Positions 1 to 6,212 of a stretch of DNA of 7,776 bases are shown in pieces. Both the position numbers and the translations under genes were made by a program. How positions within the stretch are numbered: position 1 is the stretch's first letter; each line of letters opens with the position of its first letter. The notes beneath the pieces were generated by a model, which worked only from the letters and a program-made list of their open reading frames with translations, did no database searches and was not told where the DNA came from. The DNA is taken from the NCBI GenBank assembly GCA_035537555.1, contig DATLMR010000151.1, positions 1 to 7,776 of the forward strand, read 5' to 3'. The stretch comes from DATLMR01 sp035537555 (lineage in GTDB: Bacteria > Acidobacteriota > Blastocatellia > UBA7656).

Positions 1-116
1 TTCTGAAAGACGAGGGGAGCCGGAACGGGACCTTCGTGAAGATACGAGGCGAGGTGGAGCTGAAGCCGGGCGACGTCGTGCTCATCGGAAAACAACTTTT
101 CAAATTCGAGATCTGA
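1..116 (+). CDS. FHA-domain protein, C-terminal end (partial)
   Basis: Only the last 37 codons are in the window; the reading frame starts at base 3 and stops with TGA at 114-116. The translated end carries the closing strands of a forkhead-associated (FHA) domain: SRNGTFV, then LKPGDVVLIGKQLFKFEI, which matches the family pattern S-x-NGT-x-V ... L-x-GD-x-I-x-(I/L)G ... F-x-F. FHA domains bind phosphothreonine peptides and typically serve as adaptors in Ser/Thr kinase signalling. The domain sits at the very C-terminus, so any other domain lies upstream, outside the window. The PP2C phosphatase gene starts 54 nt downstream on the same strand with no terminator between them, so co-transcription and a shared phospho-signalling role are likely (inference). 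The family call is firm for so short a piece; the full architecture cannot be judged. Confidence 0.85.
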   Translation, partial: LKDEGSRNGTFVKIRGEVELKPGDVVLIGKQLFKFEI

Positions 117-170
117 TCCGGGCACGATCGACAGACGGATCGTTAGACCCTCAGGCTTGCGAGGCAGTTA

Positions 171-1349
171 ATGGATGAAGTCCTGGTCTCAATCTTTGCC
201 GGCACCGATGTCGGCATGCAGCGCGCCGGAAACGAGGACTCTTTTCTCGTCTCCGATCTCAAGACCCGCGAGGCCGATCCCGCCTCTGAGATGCACCCGC
301 ACGAGCTCGGCGAGCGCGGCAGCATGATGGTCGTCTCGGACGGAATGGGCGGGGCCGTCGCCGGCGAGATAGCGAGCGAGCTCGCGGTCAAGACCATACG
401 CGAGGCCCTGTGCGACCTGCCTCTCGAACTCAGCCTCGACGAAAGGCTCGTCAAGGCGACCGAGCTTGCCAACGAGCGCATCTGGGAGCACGCGCAGGAA
501 AATCCCGAGCTGTCCGGGATGGGCGCAACCGTGACGGCGGTCCTGATGCACTCGGGCAGGGCCTACGTAGCGCAGGTCGGAGACTCGCGCGCTTACCTCG
601 TGCGCGGGGACCAGATCAAGCAGCTCACCAAGGATCAATCTCTCGCGCAGATGCTGCTGGACTCGGGCGCCATTCGCCCGGAGCAGGCCGCGAGCGTGCC
701 GCAGAACGTCATCATGCAGGCGCTCGGAACCCAGCCCACGGTCAACGTCGTGCTCACTTCCGTCGAGCTTTGCCGTGACGATTGCCTGCTGCTTTGCAGC
801 GACGGGTTGTCGAACAAGATAGACGCCCACGAGATGTATCAAACGATAAGAGAGTCGCCGGACCTTCAGGCCGCGTGCAAATCTCTCATCGAGACGGCCA
901 ACGAGAGGGGCGGGGAAGACAATATAACGGTAATCATCGCGCGATTGGAAGGTGAGGGATTGCCCGCGGCGGGCGGCCGCTCTTCGATAACGGACAGCCT
1001 GAAAGTGATCAACCCGAGGGTCGAAACTGAGGACGGCCCGACGATCGCGCGGCAGTTCGTCCCCTTCTTCAATCCGCCGAGCCCGGAAGGAGCCGCGCCC
1101 GCGCGCGGCGAAGACCCCGACTCCTCACCGGCGGTTGAGCCCGGCGAAATATTTGAAGAAACGACCCTGAAGGAACCGGCGACGACGGTCTCGACCGCGT
1201 CGCGTCATAAAGAGAAGAACTATACGCTCATCCTGATAATGGCCCTGGTCTCTCTGCTTTTACTCGGGACCGCGGCCTTCTTCTTCTACAAGCTATACCT
1301 TCAGCCCCGCCTGGAAGACCGCCAGCAGATAGAGACTCCCGTCGGCTAG
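171..1349 (+). CDS. PP2C-family Ser/Thr protein phosphatase, C-terminally membrane-anchored
   Basis: This 392-residue protein is a metal-dependent (PPM/PP2C, bacterial Stp1/PrpC-like) phosphatase that removes phosphate from Ser/Thr residues of proteins. Catalytic motifs appear in family order: GNED at 20-23 and SDGMGG at 56-61 (metal-binding Asp23 and Asp57), GMGAT at 116-120, GDSRAYL at 137-143, CSDGL at 209-213 (Asp211) and GGEDN at 247-251 (Asp250). The catalytic domain ends near 260. A low-complexity Pro/Glu-rich linker (about 261-345) leads to basic residues RHKEK and a hydrophobic span (about 351-377), leaving a 15-residue tail. By the positive-inside rule the enzyme faces the cytoplasm. 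The ATG start has GAGG 6 nt upstream, and the protein begins just before the first catalytic strand, as usual. A loop of some 25 residues between the first two metal motifs is longer than in the shortest bacterial homologues. It follows the FHA gene; a partner kinase is not in the window. Confidence 0.95.
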   Translation: MDEVLVSIFAGTDVGMQRAGNEDSFLVSDLKTREADPASEMHPHELGERGSMMVVSDGMGGAVAGEIASELAVKTIREALCDLPLELSLDERLVKATELANERIWEHAQENPELSGMGATVTAVLMHSGRAYVAQVGDSRAYLVRGDQIKQLTKDQSLAQMLLDSGAIRPEQAASVPQNVIMQALGTQPTVNVVLTSVELCRDDCLLLCSDGLSNKIDAHEMYQTIRESPDLQAACKSLIETANERGGEDNITVIIARLEGEGLPAAGGRSSITDSLKVINPRVETEDGPTIARQFVPFFNPPSPEGAAPARGEDPDSSPAVEPGEIFEETTLKEPATTVSTASRHKEKNYTLILIMALVSLLLLGTAAFFFYKLYLQPRLEDRQQIETPVG

Positions 1350-1373
1350 ACGCGGCGAGTCGGCCGGGACCCG

Positions 1374-3269
1374 TTACTTCTGCTTCTCCCACTTCATTAT
1401 ATCGTCCAGAGTCGTGACCGCGATGGGGTGATAAGTCGGCCTGGCTTTGCGGTAAATGGCCATCGCGCGCGCCCGGCCTTCCGGCGTCTTCACCAGCTCC
1501 TCGTAAAGCGGCTTTATGAGCTTTCGACGGCCTATCGAGGCCAGGTACTCTTCGAGCCTCGGGTAGGCGGGCTCGTAACCGTTTCGGATCGCCATCAGGA
1601 GCCACTGGTGCGCGACCTCGGAGTTGCCCGTGCCCGTCAACTGGAACGCCTTGTCCAGCTCTCCCATTTTCGACTTGTCGAACTGCTCCGGAAGATGCCT
1701 CAGAAAGTGGAGCCACTCCTGAGTGGTCCACGCGGAGGTCTTCAAATCGGAGGCGCGGATCTCCCCTTTCACCCATGAGTCGGCCTGCTTTTCGACCTTC
1801 GGGAAAGCGTCCGATACGGCGCGCGGAGCCGAGGCCGGAAGGCCCGGCTGGTAGATCCACTCTTCGACCGGGATCTTCGCCGCGAGCTGAGGGTTTTTCT
1901 CAAGCAGGTTCTTCTTGAGGTAATCGACGAACTGGGCGGTAGTGATGCTCTGGAACGCGAAGTGGTCGAAATAACCTCGCAGGAATTTGTCGAAAGTCTC
2001 GCGGCCGAAAGTCTCTTCGAGGTGTCTCAAAAAGAGAGCGCCCTTCTCATACGGCACCTGCGTCGACCCCTCATCGGGATCGCGCCCCTTCAGGTCCACG
2101 TGAAGAATCTCATCCTTATCGTCGAGCGTGGACATCTCCCGCTCCACGTCCTGCCGCCCGAGCACGGCCTCCATCTCTTCGCGCGCGCGCCCGTAGACCA
2201 CCTCCTGGATGCGCCTTTCGAGGTAGACCGTGAAGCCTTCGTTCAGCCAGAAATCCCTCCAGGTCGCGTTGGTCACGAGATTGCCGGACCAGGAGTGTGC
2301 CAGCTCGTGCGCGACCAGGGAGACGAGGCTCTTATCGCCCGCGAGGATCGTGGGCGTGGCGAAAGTAAGGCGCGGGTTTTCCATGCCTCCGAAGGGGAAG
2401 CTCGGGGGCAGTACGAGCAGGTCATAGCGGCCCCAGCGATAAGGCCCGTAGATCTTCTCGGTCGCTTCGACCATCTTCTCCGTGTCGGAAAGCTCGCTCG
2501 CGGCTTTATCGATGACGGGAAGCTCGGCGTAGACGCCCGTGCGCTTCCCGAGCGGCCGGAACGAAAGATCTCCCACGGCGATGGCGATGAGGTAAGAAGG
2601 GATCGGCTGCGCCATCTTGAACGTGTAGTCGCCGTCGCGGGGAGTCTTCGCGTCGTTTTCCGCGCTCATTACGGCGAGCAGCTCGCGCGGCGTGCGCACG
2701 CGAGCCGTGTAGGTCACGCGCACCTTCGGCGAATCCTGCAAAGGGATCCAGCTTCGCGCGTGGATTGCCTGCGACTGTGAAAACATGAACGGGTACTTCT
2801 TGCCCCCCGTCTGCTGGGGCTCGAGCCACTGCAGGCCGGAAGCGCCGGGGCTGGTCGTGTAGGTGATGCGAACGCTCGTGGCTTTAGAGGGCAGCTCGAC
2901 CGTCAGGGGCGCGCCCAGAATGGGGTCGGATTTCCCCAGGCTGAACTTGGCATCCGCGTAGCTCTTGCCGTCGGTCGAGGCCTCGGCTTTGGATATATTC
3001 AACTCCCTCGTATCGAGCACGAGCGGGAAGTTGTCTCCCGAAGCCGGCCGCTCGAGGGCGAGCACGGCCGTGCCTTTCAATATCTTCTGGTCGAACAGAA
3101 CGTCCCAGTCAAGGTCCACGTGTTTGACCCTGACCTGCTCCGGGTTCGAATACGAGTGATAATCTCTCGACTCTTCAGAATGATCTTCCGCAAACATAGG
3201 CTGAGGCGTCTCCGCGAATACTAGAAGCGTGAATATTAAAAGAAAGAGCGACGTAACATTTGCGCGCAT
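1374..3269 (-). CDS. Secreted M1-family aminopeptidase, leukotriene A4 hydrolase / aminopeptidase B-like
   Basis: This 631-residue zinc aminopeptidase removes N-terminal amino acids from peptides. Residues 1-28 look like a Sec signal peptide (a basic start, then a Leu/Phe-rich core at about 7-19), so it probably acts in the periplasm or outside. Family landmarks follow in order: SQSQAIHARS at 164-173 (substrate-binding Gln), the exopeptidase motif GGMEN at 294-298, zinc site HELAH at 321-325, the third ligand Glu344 exactly 18 residues on, and VPYEKG at 405-410 with the catalytic Tyr407. The C-terminal helical domain (about 510-631) is recognisably the LTA4-hydrolase C-terminal domain; GRRK at 580-583 aligns with the human Arg563/Lys565 pair that holds the peptide carboxylate. 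The human LTA4-hydrolase Tyr378 aligns with Ser402 here, so this is best read as a peptidase. The ATG has AGGAG 9 nt upstream. Its stop lies 24 nt from the convergent phosphatase stop. Substrate preference is unknown. Confidence 0.95.
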   Translation of the reverse strand: MRANVTSLFLLIFTLLVFAETPQPMFAEDHSEESRDYHSYSNPEQVRVKHVDLDWDVLFDQKILKGTAVLALERPASGDNFPLVLDTRELNISKAEASTDGKSYADAKFSLGKSDPILGAPLTVELPSKATSVRITYTTSPGASGLQWLEPQQTGGKKYPFMFSQSQAIHARSWIPLQDSPKVRVTYTARVRTPRELLAVMSAENDAKTPRDGDYTFKMAQPIPSYLIAIAVGDLSFRPLGKRTGVYAELPVIDKAASELSDTEKMVEATEKIYGPYRWGRYDLLVLPPSFPFGGMENPRLTFATPTILAGDKSLVSLVAHELAHSWSGNLVTNATWRDFWLNEGFTVYLERRIQEVVYGRAREEMEAVLGRQDVEREMSTLDDKDEILHVDLKGRDPDEGSTQVPYEKGALFLRHLEETFGRETFDKFLRGYFDHFAFQSITTAQFVDYLKKNLLEKNPQLAAKIPVEEWIYQPGLPASAPRAVSDAFPKVEKQADSWVKGEIRASDLKTSAWTTQEWLHFLRHLPEQFDKSKMGELDKAFQLTGTGNSEVAHQWLLMAIRNGYEPAYPRLEEYLASIGRRKLIKPLYEELVKTPEGRARAMAIYRKARPTYHPIAVTTLDDIMKWEKQK

Positions 3270-3357
3270 GATCTGGAACTCCTGTTCTAAATGGCGAAGG
3301 TGGGCCGGCCATCCCGTCGCCTGAAGGCGCTCTGCTCGATTCGCGCCTCCCGATCAG

Positions 3358-3386
3358 TCTATATATTGCGTGCGCTTGAGCGCAAT
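3358..3386 (-). promoter_or_regulatory. Possible aminopeptidase promoter with overlapping inverted repeat
   Basis: Read on the minus strand, TTGCGC (3385-3380) and TATAGA (3363-3358) are separated by 16 nt, a loose sigma-70-type match (3/6 and 4/6). Transcription would start some 80 nt before the aminopeptidase ATG. The inverted repeat ATTGCG-N10-CGCAAT (3365-3386), with an inner TGCGC-TTGA-GCGCA hairpin, covers the -35 box and spacer, where a repressor could bind. This is pattern matching only. Confidence 0.25.
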
Positions 3387-3490
3387 GCGTCTGCGGAAGA
3401 TCGGAGGGTATCGCGCGGAGGCCGATAAAATCGATGTGCGCGCGGACCCGAGTGTTGCCCGGCGGGGCGAGAGAAATTTACGTGAATGCA

Positions 3491-3519
3491 TTGCTAAATC
3501 GGGTGTTTTCGATTATAAA
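3491..3519 (+). promoter_or_regulatory. Sigma-70-like promoter upstream of the histidine kinase
   Basis: TTGCTA (3491-3496) and TATAAA (3514-3519) are separated by exactly 17 nt, matching 4/6 and 5/6 of the vegetative consensus. This is the best promoter match in the intergenic region. A start near 3526 would give a leader of about 370 nt before the kinase ATG, which is long, or could instead drive a separate small transcript. A second, weaker extended -10 (TGG followed by TATAGA, 3573-3581) lies downstream. Confidence 0.4.
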
Positions 3520-3724
3520 AGCCTTCTGCCGTCAGAATGTAGGCCGCAAGCACCGCGGGACCGAGTTCGCGCTGGTATAGAATCCAAAAATTCACGTAGA
3601 GCGAGTGACCGGAGCCGGGGTTTCTTAATCCCAAAGGTCGATCCTGCTCGACGGCGGCTGTTCGACGCACTCTCGGGCCTTCTCGTCACTTTGTGGAACC
3701 GATTCGTCACGGCTCGCTTCCCAA

Positions 3725-3748
3725 TTTCGCGAAACGGGACGAATATTC
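3725..3748. repeat. Two adjacent perfect palindromes
   Basis: TTTCGCGAAA (3725-3734) and GAATATTC (3741-3748) are perfect palindromes separated by 6 nt, some 150 nt before the kinase start. They could be operator half-sites for dimeric regulators. Short palindromes also arise by chance, so a function is not established. Confidence 0.25.
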
Positions 3749-3793
3749 CAGATTAGTTACGAAAGGGCCACAACGCGCTTTGGAATCGTCGGT

Positions 3794-3815
3794 TTGATAT
3801 TCAATCAACATTCAA
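3794..3815. repeat. AT-rich inverted/direct repeat before the histidine kinase
   Basis: TTGAT-ATTCA-ATCAA (3794-3808) is an inverted repeat, and ATTCAA recurs at 3799-3804 and 3810-3815 with an 11-nt period, about one helical turn. LytTR regulators commonly bind direct repeats one to two turns apart and often control their own operon, so this is a candidate autoregulatory site. The bases do not clearly match a published LytTR consensus known to me. Confidence 0.25.
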
Positions 3816-3896
3816 AATCGCGTGCCACAGAGTCCTTGCCCAGGCCGATATGGTTATTCATACCGCCGGAGCGTAACTTCCCTGGCCGAGGTGGAA

Positions 3897-5072
3897 ATGG
3901 AACTTGAAAGAATTTGGGGCCACCGGTGGTTCCGGTGGGGACTGATTGCGGGCATCTGGACCCTCTTCGGGCTTCTGTTCGCGAGTCAGCAATACCTGGC
4001 TACGAGCCGCACCAGCCGCCCGATGGCCTGGCACCACGCCCTCCTGCTGGAATTGAGTTACGCCTACCTGTGGGCCATACTGACTCCCCTGATGCTCTGG
4101 ATCAGCCGCCGCTTCCGCATCGAGCGCGCGATCTGGTTCCGCAGCCTCGTGATTCACATCTTCTTCGGCACCCTTATCGGCTTCACGATGGTCGCCATCC
4201 ACGACCTGATCTACATGGTCTATCTCGCTCCAAGCGGCATGCCCTTCTCGGTCACAAGGCTCGTGCAGCTTGCCTACTCGTTCTTCGATTACGGAATGCT
4301 GACCTACTGGGTCATCCTCCTGGTCAACAACGGGCTCGATTACTACAGCCGCTACAGGGAAGGCGAGCTCAGGGCCTCGCAGCTGGAAGCGATGCTCGCG
4401 CAGGCGCAGCTTCAGGCGCTCAAGATGCAGCTCCAGCCGCACTTCCTCTTCAACACCCTCCACTCGATATCCGCCCTGCTTTATAAGGACGTGGACGCCG
4501 CCGACAAGATGATCGCGCGCCTCGGAGATTTTCTGCGCATCACGCTAGAAAACTCGGGGAGCCAGGAAGTCTCTCTTCAGGAAGAGATCGAATTCCTCAA
4601 ATGCTACCTGGAGATCGAGAGCATTCGATTCCAGGACCGGCTCAAGGTGCAGATGGACATAGAGCCGGAGGTGCTCAAAGCCCGCCTGCCCAACCTGATC
4701 CTGCAACCCCTCGTCGAAAACGCCATCAAGCACGGCATCAGCGCGCACGCAGGCCCGGGCCGCATCAAGATCCACGCCTGGCGGCGCGACGGCCTGCTCC
4801 AGGTGGAAGTGACCGACAATGGCCCGGGAGTGCAAGAGAGAGACCGAGGCTCGTTCAAAGAGGGATTGGGGCTTGCGAATACGCAAGCGCGTCTGGAACA
4901 TTTGTACGGTGGCGACCATAGATTGGATATGGAGAACGCTCCTTTAGGCGGATTGACCGTGATTCTGGAAATCCCATTCAAAACTGAACCTATTTTGATG
5001 AAGGAGCGTTATAGAGCGTACAGGGGGACGGTAAATGGAGGGAACGGCGCGTTTAAAGTTGCTAATCGTTGA
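3897..5072 (+). CDS. LytS/YehU-type membrane sensor histidine kinase
   Basis: This 391-residue kinase senses an unknown signal in or near the membrane, autophosphorylates on His and passes the phosphate to the adjacent LytTR regulator. Four hydrophobic segments lie at about 14-34, 49-69, 84-110 and 122-147. A charged helical linker follows, then the His_kinase (PF06580-type) box QLQPHFLFN with the phospho-acceptor His182, the N box LVENAIKHG (Asn275), DNGPG (from Asp307) and the glycine-rich GLGLANTQARL lid near 323-333. There is no recognised periplasmic sensor domain; the membrane part itself probably senses. I chose ATG 3897 because GAGG lies 5 nt upstream and it begins just before the first membrane segment. 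The frame is also open from GTG 3822, adding 25 residues without a clear ribosome site. A C-terminal tail of about 25 residues runs past the ATPase fold and into the regulator gene. The family call is secure; the ligand is unknown. Confidence 0.93.
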   Translation: MELERIWGHRWFRWGLIAGIWTLFGLLFASQQYLATSRTSRPMAWHHALLLELSYAYLWAILTPLMLWISRRFRIERAIWFRSLVIHIFFGTLIGFTMVAIHDLIYMVYLAPSGMPFSVTRLVQLAYSFFDYGMLTYWVILLVNNGLDYYSRYREGELRASQLEAMLAQAQLQALKMQLQPHFLFNTLHSISALLYKDVDAADKMIARLGDFLRITLENSGSQEVSLQEEIEFLKCYLEIESIRFQDRLKVQMDIEPEVLKARLPNLILQPLVENAIKHGISAHAGPGRIKIHAWRRDGLLQVEVTDNGPGVQERDRGSFKEGLGLANTQARLEHLYGGDHRLDMENAPLGGLTVILEIPFKTEPILMKERYRAYRGTVNGGNGAFKVANR

Positions 5073-5814
5073 TGATGAACCCTTGGCTCGCGAAAGAATT
5101 CGCGAGATGCTGCGTGCTGACCCTCAGATCGAAGTTATCGGAGACTGTTCCAACGGCGACGATGCCATAGAGGCCGTCAAGACCCTCCACCCGGACATCC
5201 TCCTCCTCGACATTCAGATGCCCGGCACCGACGGATTCGGAGTGCTTGAAGCGCTCGACCCTAAAGACATTCCCTGCGTCATCTTCATAACCGCCTACGA
5301 CCAGTACGCCGTGAAGGCCTTCGAGGTCTACGCGCTCGATTATTTGCTGAAGCCGTTCGATAGGGAGCGGTTCACCCGGGCCATCGAGCGCGGCAAACAG
5401 CACGTTCTCAAAGAGCGGAACAGCAGCCTCAACGACAGGGTGCTCGCCGTCCTCAACGAGATCAAGAACAAGCCGGAATACCTGGAGCGCCTGGTCATCA
5501 GGACGAACGGGCACATCTTCTTCATCAAGACGGAAGAGATCGATTGGCTCGAGGCCGAAGGGAATTACGTGCGCCTTCACTCGGGCAAGGAGTCTTACCT
5601 GCTCAGAGACGCGATAAGCTCTCTGGAAAACCAGCTCGACCCCAAGAAGTTCCTGCGAATACACCGCTCGGCCATTGTCAATATAAACCGGATCCAGGAA
5701 TTACAACCCTGGTTCCACGGCGAGTACCGAATTATTTTGCAGGACGGCGTTCAGCTGACTCTGAGCCGCAGCTACAGAGACAAGCTGAACGAGCTTGTCG
5801 GAAAATCTTTATAG
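5035..5814 (+). CDS. LytTR-family response regulator
   Basis: This 259-residue transcription regulator is the likely partner of the upstream kinase. The receiver domain (about 7-120) has the acidic pair Asp13/Asp14, phospho-acceptor Asp59 in LLLDIQMPG, the Thr of ITAYD at 87 and Lys106 in LLKPF. A helical linker (about 121-150) leads to a LytTR DNA-binding domain (about 152-255) with typical signatures: EIDWLEAEGNYVRLH, FLRIHRSAIVNINRI and LTLSRSYRDKL. LytTR proteins bind DNA through beta strands rather than a helix-turn-helix, and this receiver-LytTR layout is the AlgR/LytR/YehT type. The start ATG has GGGGGA 6 nt upstream and lies inside the kinase gene, giving a 38-nt overlap in another frame that suggests translational coupling. 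No target gene can be named; the repeats before the kinase gene are one candidate site. A terminator-like hairpin follows 26 nt after the stop. Confidence 0.95.
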   Translation: MEGTARLKLLIVDDEPLARERIREMLRADPQIEVIGDCSNGDDAIEAVKTLHPDILLLDIQMPGTDGFGVLEALDPKDIPCVIFITAYDQYAVKAFEVYALDYLLKPFDRERFTRAIERGKQHVLKERNSSLNDRVLAVLNEIKNKPEYLERLVIRTNGHIFFIKTEEIDWLEAEGNYVRLHSGKESYLLRDAISSLENQLDPKKFLRIHRSAIVNINRIQELQPWFHGEYRIILQDGVQLTLSRSYRDKLNELVGKSL

Positions 5815-5840
5815 TCGCGCGAGCGAGCGGCGGCTGATTA

Positions 5841-5858
5841 GGGCTCGGATTAGAGCCC
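5841..5858 (+). terminator. Hairpin after the LytTR operon, possible terminator
   Basis: GGGCTC (5841-5846) and GAGCCC (5853-5858) form a perfect 6-bp GC-rich stem with a 6-nt loop, 26 nt after the regulator stop. No T-run follows (the next bases are CCGCC), so it is not a textbook intrinsic terminator. It may only pause transcription or protect the 3' end. Confidence 0.35.
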
Positions 5859-6087
5859 CCGCCTTCGCCCATAAATTCCCGTGTCCGTTGCAGCCGACGA
5901 GCCCCTATCCGATATTCACGCCCCCTCCGTTCACCGCCGGACTATTCTCGAGACCCTCGGGAATAAAAAGCGCCGGGTCCGCTCGTGTGCCTATGTCGAG
6001 CATATGTAAAAGAGTTATGAATGGCGCGCGGCTCGTCACACGTTCGGGCCAATTCGGACCCGTATCATGTAGCTTCATAACAAAGAT

Positions 6088-6117
6088 ATTCACTATTTCG
6101 GATGGCGTGAATAAACT
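6088..6117 (+). promoter_or_regulatory. Inverted repeat over a weak promoter before the AAA+/Fis gene
   Basis: ATTCAC (6088-6093) and GTGAAT (6107-6112) are exact inverted repeats 13 nt apart. They overlap a weak sigma-70-like pair, TTCACT (6090-6095) and TAAACT (6112-6117), spaced by 16 nt (4/6 each). A dimeric regulator bound here could block transcription. No sigma-54 promoter pattern was seen nearby. Confidence 0.25.
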
Positions 6118-6144
6118 CTACGCGGCTCGAAGAGTCACACCATT

Positions 6145-6170
6145 GATTAAAAGGGTAACCGATTAAAGGG
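6145..6170. repeat. Direct repeat GATTAAA(A)GGG before the AAA+/Fis gene
   Basis: GATTAAAAGGG (6145-6155) and GATTAAAGGG (6161-6170) are near-identical copies with a 16-nt period, 43 nt or more upstream of the gene start. They would lie in the 5' leader or promoter-proximal zone and could be a regulator site. They may also be a chance duplication. Confidence 0.3.
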
Positions 6171-6195
6171 CAGACGTGGCGACCCCTCTGTTTGT

Positions 6196-6203
6196 AAAGG
6201 AGG
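6196..6203 (+). promoter_or_regulatory. Strong ribosome binding site deciding a GTG start
   Basis: AAAGGAGG is close to a perfect anti-16S match, the strongest in the window. It lies 9 nt before GTG 6213 but 15 nt before the in-frame ATG 6219, so the GTG is the better start. Confidence 0.75.
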
Positions 6204-6212
6204 AATACTGAC

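Larger units (their letters stand above)
3270..3896. other. Divergent intergenic region between aminopeptidase and histidine kinase
   Basis: This 627-nt stretch separates two divergently transcribed genes and should carry both promoters. It contains a short hairpin (CGCC-TGAA-GGCG, 3318-3329) in the probable leader of the aminopeptidase. It also holds a weak minus-strand promoter, a good plus-strand sigma-70-like promoter, two palindromes and AT-rich repeats, listed separately where they deserve it. The frame open from GTG 3370 to 3756 has no ribosome binding site, is very Arg/Ser-rich and shows no recognisable motif, so I treat it as non-coding. The length is unusual for so compact a segment; an unannotated small RNA or a long 5' leader is possible but not shown. 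Confidence 0.6.
5815..6212. other. Intergenic region between LytTR operon and AAA+/Fis regulator
   Basis: This 398-nt gap begins GC-rich with a terminator-like hairpin and becomes AT-richer after about 5930. It ends with an inverted repeat, a direct repeat and a strong ribosome binding site for the next gene. The open frame crossing it (TTG 5795 to 6166) starts within the regulator gene, lacks a ribosome site and shows no domain, so I do not call it. I see no tRNA, riboswitch or mobile-element end. Confidence 0.6.

Noticed and set aside
1340..1373. Terminator hairpin between the convergent phosphatase and aminopeptidase genes
   Set aside because: Only an imperfect stem (ACTC-CCG with CGG-C-GAGT, one bulge) can be drawn, without a T-run; too weak to annotate.
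1962..2780. 272-codon plus-strand frame
   Set aside because: It is fully antisense to the well-supported aminopeptidase; long shadow frames are expected in GC-rich coding DNA.
3370..3756. 128-codon plus-strand frame in the divergent intergenic region
   Set aside because: It starts with GTG without a ribosome site, is very Arg/Ser-rich, has no recognisable motif and overlaps likely promoter elements.
3822..3896. Earlier GTG start for the histidine kinase
   Set aside because: It has no ribosome site and adds a 25-residue stretch before the first membrane segment, whereas ATG 3897 has GAGG at good spacing.
5795..6166. 123-codon frame after the LytTR gene
   Set aside because: It uses a TTG inside the regulator gene, has no ribosome site, is Pro/Ser/Arg-rich and shows no domain.
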